A stretch of 64,000 bases of DNA, from assembly GCA_905221605.1 (NCBI GenBank), contig CAJNDS010002230.1:367501-431500 (forward strand), in the 5' to 3' direction. Every line of letters begins with the position of its first letter. Position 1 is the first letter of the stretch. Source of the DNA: Symbiodinium natans. Taxonomy: Eukaryota; Sar; Dinophyceae; Suessiales; Symbiodiniaceae. The notes under the pieces are model-generated. The model saw only the letters and a program-made list of their open reading frames with translations, made no database searches and had not been told where the DNA came from. This document shows positions 9,301 to 16,939 of the stretch, one piece after another. A program made the position numbers and the translations under genes.

Positions 9301-11341
9301 GGCGGAAGAGCCTAATGCACCGGTGATTGAGTACGTTCCCAGTCTGGTGGTGTTTACCCGGAAGCAAGGGACAGGGAGGCGACGTGCCCGTATCTGTGCA
9401 TGTGGAAACTTCATTTCGTCAACGGCAGCTACAGAATATGAAGGGCCGAGGTCCCTCAGTCGTCACTCGCTGTACGCTCCAGGTTTAGATTCAACTACAT
9501 TCAGGTGTCAAGTGAGGCACGCAGCATATATGGTGTGGATCATCGCTGGCTTAGACATTTCCAAAGCTTTTCTGACGGCGCCGATGAATAGGGCGCAAAG
9601 AGAAGGGCGTCTGGTGGTGGTGCAGCCCCCAAGGGCGGCGGTGAAATTGGGTCTTTGCACAAAGGAGGAGCGGTGGATTGTGAGAAAGGCCTTGTACGGT
9701 TTGGCCGAAAGTCCTGCAGCATGGGTGGAGTGGCGAGACCAACGTCTTCAAGGTATGTCTTGGGTGTCAAAGGATGGACAAGCAATGAGCTTTCAGAGGT
9801 CCAATGCAGACCCAAGTCTGTTCCTTATTATGGCACAAGAAAAGCCGGAAGGTGCAAGCAAGTTGGTAGGGACAATGGGTCTTTACGTGGATGATTTTTT
9901 GATGGCTGGGACTATGACAGTGCTCCGGGAGGCCTTGGAACAGATTAGGAAGGAGTGGAAAACTTCTGAACCCGAGTTCTGTGGTCCAGGCTGCGGTGAT
10001 GGATTCCTGAAGTTTTTAGGTGTCCAAATCTGGTATCGAAATGGCAGCTTCTTTCTCAACCAGGAGGACTTTGTGAGAGATTTGCTGAACCGACGAGGGT
10101 ATCAGATCGATGAAACTGGAAAAGGGAGTAACCTGCCAATGGTGAAAGAAACTCCAGGTGAAGAAGAGGAGGTGGATATTCCTTCCTTGCGAGCGGCTCA
10201 AGGTGCCGTAGGGGAGTTCCTCTGGGTGGCAATCAAAACTCGACCTGATTTGGCGTTCTGCACGAGCCAGTTGTCTTTGTGGACATCCCGAAGGCCGCGA
10301 TTTGTGGTTAAAAAGGCTGAGGAAGTTTTCCGATACCTTGCTGCAACTCCAACGTTAGGCTTGACGTTTGGAGCAATCGCAACATGCGAAAAAGAAAGGA
10401 ATGAGGTGTTGCGTTATGGACGAGGTGTTAAGGTGGTGGAGTCCTACGCGGATGCCAGCTTTGCAGCAGGTGAAAATGAAAAGAGCCACTCAGGAGCGGT
10501 GGTGGTGTGGAATGACTGTCCAGTGATGTGGGCAACACAAAGACAATCAACGGTGGCTTTAAGTACAGCTGAAGCTGAATTACATGCGTCCATAGAGGGA
10601 GCAACGATGATTCAGTCGTGCACCCCTATAATTGCCGCTTTGGTTGGAACAGGTGAAGAATCGCTGCAAAAAGTGCTGTATACAGATTCGGTTTCAACGT
10701 GCTCGATCATTCAATATCCTGCTGGAAGCTGGAGGACAAGACACCTGAGAATTCGAGCAGCCGGTGTCAGGTCTCTGGTGGACCGTGGTTATATGGTGAT
10801 AGCGCATCTTCGCGGTGAGTATATGATCGCTGACCTGTTGACTAAGTTGATGAGTGGACAGGTGTACGCAAAGCAAAAGGCACTTTGGGGTCTCCGACTG
10901 TTGGTACAAGGGACTGACTTGAAAAAAGCCTCGCTTGCAATGGCGGTCATGATGGTGGCTGCATCTCTGCAAGGGATGGCAACTGGTGGCGAAGAAGTGT
11001 CCACGGCTGGATTCTTTTGCTCAGAAGAAGGGGTGTGCAAGGTCGCCAACACGTCTACGGTGATGTGGCTCAAGGTATTGAAATGGTTGTCAACAATTCA
11101 GACCTTGTTGCATATTTGGTGGCAGCAATTATACTCTGGGAACTGGCATGGTGCCTCTTTCGATGGCTGTATAAATGGCTGTGGATCAAGAAAGCGGTGG
11201 TTATTCCTGCGAGTGCCACTTTGTATACAACAGTGGGTGGGAACTGTATGCACGCAAGCAGTGACTGTGATGTTCTGCGATATTCACAGCCCAGAGCTAA
11301 GACGCTTTGTAAGCATTGCCTCAAGGATGGCTGGGTGGTGA
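3317..11341 (+). CDS. pol: Copia-type Gag-Pol polyprotein with methyltransferase-like and 2OG-Fe(II) oxygenase-like domains
   Basis: One frame of 2,674 residues; numbering is from the ATG at 3317. Order: Gag-like region; CCCH-type finger (Cys 320 onward); CCHC knuckle CFECGAVGHLQPQC (350-363); two protease-like modules, LVDTAATH (Asp 479) and MLDSGASH (Asp 640); methyltransferase-like domain (HLFSG 839, GGPPC 890-894, MESPGDP 969); integrase zinc-binding region (His 1134, DCQIC ~1147) and core D1173, D1323, E1359, a D-D-35-E pattern with an ~85-residue acidic insertion between the first two Asp; 2OG-oxygenase-like domain (HRD 1722-1724, His 1790, Arg 1799); reverse transcriptase (LDISKAF 2079, KALYGL, YVDD 2190-2193); RNase H (D2379, E2419, D2457, D2506). 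No internal stop is seen, so the element may be active. The last ~90 residues after ~11070 look out of frame compared with ORF3. Confidence 0.93.
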   Translation: MDCLKGLVVGSVYLLEQWCHVVGDSSGTERPEALGKHVMSLPTLADYTPSNPTALGDWIAMIEPMLSSLTDTGRVWWQSVYSKAYQAYAKWLSVSPLERLGIKAELEGLKVVQTVHVLLEQRAVSLLLQAIPERLKTEIVSTRMLGSVMIFYKLLTVYQPGGANERSTMLNFLVQPSPATSISEAIKGVRQWAQWRSRLRELRAAEPDATLLIKGLDGLSSALLAKHPTVHFRVASFREKLGVDYSPTSETATKLAEMLQAEFELLLHSAGEQEVKQDSDAKKRARLNKAQKGTGDETEEGDKGKGKGKRYSGDGERPFCWIYGKTDAGCKFGSRCKFRHDKDSLERGRCFECGAVGHLQPQCPYKDGASSNVDSNPERSRSKGNSPKGGKGGKGAKWGNAKKAEVAEGGDETANAGLDKGSASPSSPSTANQVLVEALEVLKSMKLSSEQSASSGDPSIRMLCGSGLLQQEGRVALVDTAATHLVRTLFPWECLPDTTVMVQSALGGVTMRITEKGTLIREDNGPLIIPLWLILEFGANLTVINGMCHVGAKSSLDQLLWFEHGCLVMDYKTAEKMVLHAERQRVSWSHSQWRNGRADCGVGSSDATLLPKQGEGRGVCVLHVARVSDTNECSGMGMLDSGASHPLRSLRPGEQLPQQKVLVSLAVGSREMCITPGGTLVTPEMVDPLVPIGKASALVGLRVQWRGGKCTASHPVLGELRVRDLNGCPCLEKEVALQIIDEMDWCSPKQALKVARMVQGCPNTDNEVAVKTSLQSAARTASANEEEFVQACWRFLRWYYGDIPENMLMELLPRGDIAALPFKRHKRRRLARAKRVVVHLFSGKQKWHFSSRDVEVLELDLTKGGDLHNSSVWKYLLHLAAEGKVVAVVGGPPCRTVSRLRGEDGGPPVLRRRCGPERLGLKSLPWPHQELAQKDGVLLLKMLFLYDVAVHSRCGTAEVINGSSVFFGMESPGDPELIGKDFSQNGKTVLSAEDLVDGSQEGLSSPTFWSWPEVKSFCERYGMYAAHFDQGALGHALVKPTTFLVSDMELWESLEQVRVVVPWSATFASTLEERIGQSSIWARWAFGLVKRLRHRLAQWLHASDAEREAMVLKKEEREGTLRRLTTEERAFRDHCLRGHIPFRRDCQICVSAAGKERRHLRRKHGDAYTLSLDLAGPYKCSKDAHQQKPRHAVIGVYQFPMLDPNVGRPPEKEEDADEVEDQVADDGTGVGEWLGDAVANFEEEDSAPVEPAPVLEAELMKIQASEKSWKELKDHLTQPVRMINFVMVEPIVDKQQTTVLSAVQRMMVRLQRHGYPVLRIHSDRAGEFVNARFRSFCETRLIYRTTGDPGVPQTNGRAEACVGLFKRGVRSLLKEARLGPAYWALAARHWSMLRWQKAERELGLNPKALLPFGAQIQVKRRPWELLGPDGTKKGRQWVDRTQPALLLGPCDDLPGGYWVEAQGTAKDPDELVLFPCTTTFSNIKEPPELELEGVVEEQEPSPPEHRLKGKKPALRFADEEGPPLPPPRDPPVRHRLMEKSPASSLRGHVGSLRLLRKRGESPPLEIFEDDMQGLGELEENADVEDNVPGDEYWPTCCSPHENAYLVCKSETAGDGTQLEKEEQKAKSMYERSMYDYVDCEELLEGIVYPKRVNRRGGINNWCTSTRALVLGHYTHGGVCGITKETYRRPWLCRYLASFVRHHNPEAKFSALQISCNAPVSLHRDSHNEKHCCNYVCGFGDYKDGQLWVEDEKVLEEGAEVVEQSYGKKVLPGKLVDIHWNFMSFFPRKLHGPMPWKGNRVSLTGYTPVFMERLSYKDRCYLLQCKFPLPEPQAEEGEKRKWLKMTLKETSLDDLAEEVDYAVFEAHQWALEEHLSIRRLIAEQECCILDEFHGSANESNEEKGSETREWLVKAKRAEEQLSKFLVKAAQVQQMVQENTALEAAEEVEFLQTKTIPTQEAMQELEKWRESLSDEVTSLVKELEVVEPTTQEKLDKLAEEPNAPVIEYVPSLVVFTRKQGTGRRRARICACGNFISSTAATEYEGPRSLSRHSLYAPGLDSTTFRCQVRHAAYMVWIIAGLDISKAFLTAPMNRAQREGRLVVVQPPRAAVKLGLCTKEERWIVRKALYGLAESPAAWVEWRDQRLQGMSWVSKDGQAMSFQRSNADPSLFLIMAQEKPEGASKLVGTMGLYVDDFLMAGTMTVLREALEQIRKEWKTSEPEFCGPGCGDGFLKFLGVQIWYRNGSFFLNQEDFVRDLLNRRGYQIDETGKGSNLPMVKETPGEEEEVDIPSLRAAQGAVGEFLWVAIKTRPDLAFCTSQLSLWTSRRPRFVVKKAEEVFRYLAATPTLGLTFGAIATCEKERNEVLRYGRGVKVVESYADASFAAGENEKSHSGAVVVWNDCPVMWATQRQSTVALSTAEAELHASIEGATMIQSCTPIIAALVGTGEESLQKVLYTDSVSTCSIIQYPAGSWRTRHLRIRAAGVRSLVDRGYMVIAHLRGEYMIADLLTKLMSGQVYAKQKALWGLRLLVQGTDLKKASLAMAVMMVAASLQGMATGGEEVSTAGFFCSEEGVCKVANTSTVMWLKVLKWLSTIQTLLHIWWQQLYSGNWHGASFDGCINGCGSRKRWLFLRVPLCIQQWVGTVCTQAVTVMFCDIHSPELRRFVSIASRMAGW
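5800..6480 (+). other. Cytosine-C5 DNA methyltransferase-like domain inside the polyprotein
   Basis: The segment VVVHLFSG (836-843) resembles the SAM-binding motif I (DLFAG-type). It is followed about 50 residues later by VVGGPPCRTVS, close to the catalytic Pro-Cys loop GGPPCQ-FS of C5 methyltransferases, with Cys 894 as the candidate nucleophile. FGMESPGDP (967-975) sits where motif VI (ENV/ENP) is expected, but has Glu-Ser rather than Glu-Asn. The glycines after motif I are poorly kept (SGKQKWHF). It lies between protease and integrase. Fold and family are inferred from motifs; activity is uncertain and the domain may be degenerate or act only in binding. Confidence 0.6.
8240..8790 (+). other. 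2-oxoglutarate/Fe(II) dioxygenase-like domain inside the polyprotein
   Basis: The stretch contains the double-stranded beta-helix signature: SLHRDSHNE gives the HxD iron ligands (His 1722, Asp 1724), KLHGPMPWKGNRVSLTGYTP gives the distal His 1790 and an Arg 1799 nine residues later, suited to bind the 2OG carboxylate, and GDYKDGQLWVED resembles the GGELW-type strand. The spacing fits AlkB-like or TET/JBP-like oxygenases, which act on DNA or RNA bases. It sits between integrase and reverse transcriptase. I cannot decide the subfamily by eye; substrate is inference only. Confidence 0.6.
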
Positions 11342-11382
11342 ATGCTGAGTTCCTTGGTGAGGAACGGGCCGCTGGAACGTGA
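11017..11382 (+). CDS. Retrotransposon ORF3: small membrane protein with Cys/His motif
   Basis: This frame overlaps the end of the polyprotein in another frame and reads better than it from about 11070. It has a strong hydrophobic helix (LVAYLVAAIILWELAWCLF), then a Trp/Lys-rich border, then TTVGGNCMHASSDCDVL and LCKHCLKDG, a spaced Cys/His set that could bind zinc. The first ~20 residues are weak, so the true product may be reached from the polyprotein by a -1 frameshift near 11070. It occupies the position of the env-like ORFs of some copia lineages, but I see no signal peptide or envelope motif. Confidence 0.5.
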   Translation: MLRRRGVQGRQHVYGDVAQGIEMVVNNSDLVAYLVAAIILWELAWCLFRWLYKWLWIKKAVVIPASATLYTTVGGNCMHASSDCDVLRYSQPRAKTLCKHCLKDGWVVNAEFLGEERAAGT

Positions 11383-11550
11383 ATTTTCCAAGTGCGAGGT
11401 GAAGAAATCCTCAATGGTAAAGGATTCAGCCAATGAGCTGAAGGTTCGTCCTGGATTTAAACCATAATGTGCATTTCAAGCAGCTGGCTGCTGCCTAAAT
11501 GGCGGTTTTTGGCCAAAGATCTGCACCTCCAATGTGTCCTAGGAAATCCT

Positions 11551-11563
11551 AGGACAGGGGGAG
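11551..11563 (+). promoter_or_regulatory. Polypurine tract of the LTR element
   Basis: AGGACAGGGGGAG lies directly 5' of the TG that opens the 3' LTR. By position and composition it is the plus-strand DNA primer site. A convincing tRNA primer-binding site after the 5' LTR was not found. Confidence 0.7.
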
Positions 11564-11780
11564 TGCGGAGCTGCAGTTGGTATTGTAGAAAGGAGTTGGT
11601 ATTGGAAGTTGAAGGGTCAATGAACCCGGTAATCTTATGGCTCAAGCCATGACCAAAGCGGTCGAAGGTTTCGTAAAAAGTGTGCCCTTGGTTTGGGGTC
11701 TTGTTGTTTGGTTGTTGGTTGTTCCAGGGGAATTAAGGGCTTCTGTTGGGGTTGACTGTTTTGTTCCCTGTCCTCCTTCG
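11564..11780 (+). repeat. 3' LTR
   Basis: Direct copy of 1884-2100. It is followed by TATAGGGTTTGGGG-type repeat, whereas the 5' LTR is followed by TTGCCCCCC, which fixes the right edge near 11780. The copy of the spliced-leader-like stretch is at 11626-11646. Confidence 0.9.
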
Positions 11781-11900
11781 GGTATAGGGTTTGGGGTTTA
11801 GGGTTTGGGGTTTGGGGGTTTGGGGTTTGGGGTTTTGGGGGTTAGGGTTTGGTGCTTGGGGGTTGGGGGTTTAAGGTTTTGGAGGTTTAACGAAGTGAAA
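11781..11900. repeat. TTTGGGG/TTTAGGG-type repeat at the right flank of the LTR element
   Basis: Irregular G-rich repeat on the + strand with TTTGGGG, TTTAGGG and TTGGGGG words. It continues the tract interrupted by the retrotransposon, whose left side is at 1868-1883. Confidence 0.8.
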
Positions 11901-11904
11901 GTTC

Positions 11905-12420
11905 ATTTCAGGCCCTGTAAAATGTATTTTGTAAACTCACAGACTAAGTATTATGGGTGTGCGAGCACAGAGAATAATAGTGCACGTCCGAAGACACTAA
12001 TCACATAATTTCGTTCTTCTTTCGTTCAGTCGTTCACGAAACTCATTTGTTCCCTTGTTCGTTTCACTCACGCACTTTATCATTTAGTTCATGCAATTCA
12101 CCTTTATGTTCATATTATTATATACCCCCGGGCAAATAAGAATATTGAAAGCCCGAAAAAAGAGTAACAGAGCGTACAAGAATTCCTTGAGAAGTAGTAA
12201 TATTATGGGGGGGAGAGGTTTTTGGGCCCCAGCTTAATGCCCCATTAAATACAAGTGCTTTACTGGGTCATTGATGCTCACTTTATTATAATATGACGGG
12301 CCTGTACAAGACTAGTTTGAAGGCCCGTTAGTACTAACGCGGCTCAAAGAAGTACTCTCTTTTCGTTCATTCACTTATTGCATTTCGCGCTCTATTACTT
12401 TCGGTTGCACATGCAATTCG
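11905..12420. other. AT-rich island with GC-stem hairpins
   Basis: The composition shifts sharply to AT-rich with short GC clusters. CGGGC (12129-12133) pairs with GCCCG (12151-12155), and ACGGGCC (12296-12302) pairs with GGCCCGT (12322-12328); loops are 17 and 19 nt. The 12-mer AATAAGAATATT in the first loop recurs inside a similar hairpin at 55108-55137. TTCGTTC-type words are frequent. No ORF of interest. Possible organelle-derived insertion or relic of a mobile element; origin unknown. Confidence 0.5.
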
Positions 12421-12657
12421 TGAGCTTAAGGGTTTGGGGTTTAGGGTTTGGGGTTTGGGATCTAGGGTTTCGGGGTTGAAGGGTTTACGGCTTATGGTCT
12501 AGGGCTTCGGGTCAGTAAACTTCGGGTTTAGGGATTCGGGGCTTACGGGTTTGGGAATGTTTGGACAAGGGGTCCCAAAAAGAAGATGAAGCCTAAACCC
12601 AAAACCCTAAACCGTAAACCCTAAACCCCAAACCCTAAACCCTAAACCCTTTCGCAG

Positions 12658-12744
12658 AGGAGCATGGCTGGGTTCGGCCCATCGGAGTCCTCCACCCCGC
12701 CGCCAAAGAAGAGCTTCGTGAAGAACTTCGTGAGCGCCATCAAG
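12658..12744 (+). CDS. Exon-like island (29 codons) bounded by AG and a GC donor
   Basis: The island follows TTTCGCAG and ends AAG before GCAACC, a GC-type donor. It is open with the sense RSMAGFGPSESSTPPPKK and then SFVKNFVSAIK. An ATG at 12664 could start it. CCCTAAA repeat lies on the left and TTTAGGG/TTTGGGG on the right. The same donor word AAG|GCAA closes the islands at 59221 and about 60304. No family recognised. Confidence 0.4.
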
Positions 12745-12769
12745 GCAACCCCTTGCGGGTTTAGGGTTG

Positions 12770-14552
12770 GTTTTTTGGGTTTGGGGTTTGAGGGTTTAGG
12801 GTTTAGGGTTTGGGTTTGGGGTTTAGGGTTTGGGGTTTGGGGTCTGGGGTTTAGGGTTTAGGGTTTGGGGTTGAGAGTTTGGGGTTTAGAGTTTGGGGTT
12901 TAGGGTTTGGGGTTTAGGGTTTGAGGGTTTAGGGTTTAGGTTTGGGGTTTGGGGTTTGGGGTTTAGGGTTTAGGGTTTAGGGTTTAGGTTTGGGGTTTGG
13001 GGTTTAGGGTTTAGGGTTTGGGGTTTGAGGGTTTCGTGAAAATCCTCGTGCCATCGAGGCATGGGTCTTGGACTTGGGAGTTTGTGCCTGGCTTTCGGGC
13101 CAGGACCCAGAGCAGGCCCTCATTCTTTTCGTAGGGTTTAGGCTCCCTTATAAGCCCCTAAACCCTAAATCCTAAGCCCTAAACCCTAAACCCTAAACCC
13201 GAAACCCTAAACCCTAAACCCTAAACCCTAAACCCTAAACCCTTTCTATTCCTAGGTTGCTCTTGAGTCTGGTTCTTCAGGGGTTTTGAAGGTCTTGCGG
13301 TTGAGTGTCTTTCGGGTGTTACGTGCGATGAGGGTTTTAGGCTGTAGGGCTGGAAACCCTAAGCCCTAAACCCTAAGCCCTAAGCCCTAAGCCCTAAGCC
13401 CTAAACCCTAAACCCTAAACCCTATGGACCCTCAACAAGCCCTCAGCCAGAGCCAGCTGAGATTTCTGAGGCGGTGTGGGTGCCCTTTTTGTTAGGGTTT
13501 AGGGTTTAGGGTTTAGGGTTTAGGGTTTAGGGTTCAGGGTTTAGGGTTTAGGGTTCAGGGTTCAGGGTTTAGGTCTTAGGGTTTAGGGTTCAGGGTTTAG
13601 GGTTTAGGGCCCCAAGCCCCAAACCTCTCAAAGCCTGTAAGCCCTAAATACCACGACCTTCAATCCGAAGCAATCCAGCGCTGCCGGAGGATCCTTTTCA
13701 GTGCTGCACGAGCCCACCTAAACGGCGAGACTAGGCCAAGGGGAAATCGGTAAAGGTTGTTTGGCATTTCAGGGTTTTAGGGTTTTAGGGTTTTTGGTTG
13801 TCGGGTTTAGGGCTTAGGGTTTAGAAGCCCTAAGGCAGTGATACTGTGAGCGGGGGCGTGTCTCACCTGGCCACGTTTTGGAGCAACTTTCTGACTTGGT
13901 TGATTTTTTTTGCTCGGGCTTGGGCTTTCGGGTTGACGATGTTGCTTGGTTGAACCTCCAAGTAGGGTTTATAGGGTTTATAGGGTTTATAGGGTCTATA
14001 GGGTTTATAAGGTTTATAGGATTATAGGTTTATAGGATTGATAGGGTTTATAGGGTTTGTGAGGTTTATAGGGTTTATGGGGTTCAGAGGGTTTAGAGGG
14101 TTTGAAGGGTTTAGGGCTTAGTTTTTTTTTGAGATCTTTCTCTTTTGAAGTAAATCCCTAAACCCTAAACCCTAAACCCGAAACCCATAAACCCTATAAA
14201 CCCTAAACCCTAAACCCCAGACCCTATACCCTAGACCCTAAACCCTAAACCCTAGACCCTAGACCCGAAACCCTAAACCCTAAACCCTAAACCCTAAAAC
14301 CCTAAACCCTAAACCCTAAACCCTAAACCCTAAACCCTGAACTAGACTCTGAAGAATTTCCAGGGAAGACGCGGCTTCATCCTTTGTATCCTGGGTTTCC
14401 TCCATGTGCCCATGTGCATCCAAGCACCAACCCGAAATCCCCGCAAACCCTAAACCCTAAACCCTAAACCCTAAACCCTGACCCCTAAACCCTAAACCCT
14501 AAACCCTAAACCCTAAACCCTAAACCCTAAACCCTAAACCCTAAACCCTCTA
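12770..14552. repeat. Telomere-like arrays in alternating orientation with short unique islands
   Basis: G-rich blocks (12770-13030, 13492-13605, 13975-14120 with a TTTATAGGG variant) alternate with C-rich blocks (13155-13240, 13360-13422, 14155-14338, 14447-14550). Variants include CCCTAAG, TTTATAGGG and TTTGGGG. The unique pieces between them are 50-150 bp. The strand switching argues against a simple telomere. Confidence 0.85.
13424..13495 (+). CDS. Short start-codon island in telomere-like repeat
   Basis: ATG at 13424 opens a frame of 23 codons ending TAG at 13493-13495 in the next repeat. It reads MDPQQALSQSQLRFLRRCGC and has balanced, helix-like composition. It may be a first exon whose intron is the TTTAGGG tract. 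No donor is certain. Confidence 0.25.
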   Translation: MDPQQALSQSQLRFLRRCGCPFC

Positions 14553-14930
14553 CCCCATATATATATATATATAAACCTTCGGGACTTTTCGGCCAATCTG
14601 CCCCCCAATGTTCGTGACTTTTCGGCCAATCTGACCCCAATGTTCGTGACTTTTCGGCCAATCTGACCCCAATGTTCGTGACTTTCCGGCCAATCTGACC
14701 CCAATGTTCGTGACTTTTCGGCCAATCTGACTTCGCGACCTTTCGGCCAATCTGACCCCAATGTTCGTGACTTTTCGGCCAATGTGACCAATGTTCGTGA
14801 CTTTTCGGCCAATCTGACCCAATGTTCGTGACTTTTTCGGCCAGTCTTACCCCAATGTTCGTGACTTTTCGGCCAATCTGACCCCATTGTTGGTGACTTT
14901 TCGGTCAATCTGACCCCAGTGTTAGTCGGG
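14553..14930. repeat. AT dinucleotide run and 32-bp minisatellite, about 11 units
   Basis: A short (AT)n run (about 14558-14572) is followed by tandem ~32-bp units built on GTGACTTTTCGGCCAATCTG plus ACCCCAATGTTC. Some units are shortened (about 14728-14742 and 14785-14795). Both open antisense frames here are by-products of the repeat. There are no spacers, so it is not CRISPR. Confidence 0.9.
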
Positions 14931-15014
14931 GGGTGGGCCCCAGAATGTTCAGTGGAAAACGTGTCCGAATTGGGTAGGTACTCTGGGGTTTGATGAAAAC
15001 CTTTTGTTTTCTTC

Positions 15015-15148
15015 TTGTAGACCCTAAACCCTAAATCCTAAACCCTAAACCCTAAATCCTAAACCCTAAACCCTAAACCCTAAACCCTAAACCCTAAACC
15101 CTAAGCCCTAAACCCTACACCCTAAACCCTAAACCCTGAACCCTAAAC
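15015..15148. repeat. CCCTAAA array
   Basis: About 18 heptamers on the C-rich strand with scattered CCCTAAG, ATCCTAA and CCCTACA variants. Confidence 0.85.
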
Positions 15149-15199
15149 GTAGGGTGCAATGATTTCGTCGTCTGAAGCGTCATCTTAAAGGTTTAGTGT

Positions 15200-15650
15200 T
15201 TATAGAGGGGTGTGGAGGTTTCTGATGTGGGCACTGCCGGTTTGCAATTGAGCAACCGCTTTTGGGCGGGCGTTTCCAGAACGCCGAGTGCCATGTAAAG
15301 GCCTTTAGGAGCAACCGAGACGGCGGTTCGCACTCCAGCGAACCAGCCTGGCTGGCACGCCGCAGCAGGTGGAGGAGTCCAGCAAGGAATGTCCCCTCCT
15401 GCTGGGCGGCGTCAAGGTCTGGTTTGGCGCAGTCGCCAGACACCTTCGCCACGGCTGTGGCTTGTACATCGACCGTGCAGGGTCGATTCAATCTTCTGGC
15501 GGCCGGTTTGCAATTGAGCAACCGCTCATTTGCAAGCTGGGCGTTTACAAACAACAATTGGGTGTGGAGGTTTCTGATGTGGGCACTGCCGGTTTGCAAT
15601 TGAGCAACCGCTCATTTGCAAGCTGGGCGTTTCCAGACAACAATTAGACA
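15200..15650 (+). repeat. Direct repeats within a unique island
   Basis: The phrase GGTTTGCAATTGAGCAACCG recurs at about 15238, 15506 and 15591, each followed by a CTCATTTGCAAGCTGGGCG-type or related tail. The spacer between the first and later copies is GC-rich and open on both strands (113-codon + frame from 15262), but no frame stands out as protein-like. It looks like a partially duplicated unique segment rather than a gene. Confidence 0.5.
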
Positions 15651-16930
15651 TTGGTTTAGTCCCATGCCGCCGAGGTATTCGCATCGCCTGGCCTGCTAGG
15701 CCTTCCTTTCGCCGCTGGCGGTGCTTGCGGTATCAGAACCTGATGTGGCACACTGCCTTGCGGGTAAGCATCGAGGGAATTTAGGGTTTTGGGTTTAGGG
15801 TTTGGGAATTCGGGCTTAGGGTTGAGGACTTCGCAGTTTAGGACCTTGCGCCCGGATGATCTTTGGAAGGTGGCTTAAGGCCGCAAGCGCCTAAAGCCCT
15901 ACACTCCCGAAGCCCATCCACCCACCCACCCCCAAAAAAAACAAAAAACACAAAACAAAACCAAGAACAATATCTTCACCTTCTCAAAGAAGCCGTGGGG
16001 GGAGAGGGGGGTGGGGGGCGAGGTGTGGATCCCCCACCACATTTTAGGGGTTTTCGGTCTAGGATGTACATTCCGCCGTCTAGAAACCTTAAGCCCTAAG
16101 CCCTAAACCCTTCCAGAAAACCGCAAGACCTGTTTGGAGTGTCAGATATTTCTTAAATCGCTACTTGAAGTAAGAAGTTGGAAGCCTGGTCAGGGAAAGA
16201 AACGTCTTGTGGCTCCAGAGCCTGGGATTCTCTGGTTTCGTTTTGGTTGGACCTATCCGGTTCAGAAAAGCGAAATACGGGTTTCCATCTGCCCTAGGGT
16301 TCAGAAGAAGAGAAGAAAAGACATCTCCCACAAAAAGCTTTCCGAACACCATTAAAGAAGCCAAGCAGAGCCTCTGGATTCATACAGAAGGAATTCATTA
16401 ACTTAGCTGTTCACAATCCGTGCGTTAGTTGTGCATAAGCCGTGTGCAAGCCATGCAGTGTGGGGAAAGAGATAGAACATCAGCTGCAAGCAAATAGATA
16501 GCCAATACTTTCGAAAAGATGACGTCGTTGTCGTAAATTCATTTGGCCCAAGCAGCATTTTAAAGAAATCCTTCTCCTTCGCTTCGATTGTTATTATCTT
16601 CTTTGGAGTCGCTCGGTTGCAACAGCAATAACCATGACTTTCGAAGCACCTCTCGCCAAACCTGCCTTTCTGATTTTGCTTCCTTTTTTAGCAGGTAGAA
16701 GATGGCCTATGCATTGTCGCAGAGTTTGACACTGAAGAGAAGCAGGCGGGCAGAAAAAGGTAAGAGCACACAGGGGGAGGTGTTCTGTTGCGACCTGCAG
16801 GTCTTGTTCGAGACGAAGACAAAAGCCGTGCCGACTCAATAAAAGCCGGTGCCTACCCAGAACGAGGCCGGGCGAAAAGGGGATAAATATTAATTATTTA
16901 TAAGGACAAGATGTCGCCATGCGCAGGAGC
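15651..16930. other. Mostly featureless interval
   Basis: A few isolated TTTAGGG or CCCTAAA words (15780-15830, 16085-16115) and a CA-rich run (15915-15975). Several short frames exist on both strands, none with convincing composition or splice-like borders. I see no gene here. Confidence 0.5.
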
Positions 16931-16939
16931 TCTTCTTCC

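Larger units (their letters stand above)
1884..11780 (+). mobile_element. Ty1/copia-type LTR retrotransposon carrying methyltransferase-like and 2OG-oxygenase-like domains
   Basis: This is a 9.9-kb element bounded by two ~217-bp direct repeats (1884-2100 and 11564-11780). I find one difference between them (G at 2088, C at 11768), so insertion is recent. The internal region has a Gag-like ORF, a 2,674-residue polyprotein in the +1 frame, and a small third ORF. The order integrase, then reverse transcriptase, then RNase H, plus the KALYGL and YVDD motifs, places it in Ty1/copia. A purine tract (11551-11563) abuts the 3' LTR. Left flank is TTTAGGG repeat; right flank is TATAGGGTTTGGGG-type repeat, so the target was telomere-like DNA. 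A TAGGG on both sides could be a 5-bp target duplication but cannot be told from the repeat itself. Extra enzymatic domains make it far larger than the usual ~5-kb copia. Confidence 0.93.

Noticed and set aside
14574-14930. CRISPR-like array
   Set aside because: The ~32-bp units are contiguous with no unique spacers; it is a minisatellite in a eukaryotic context.
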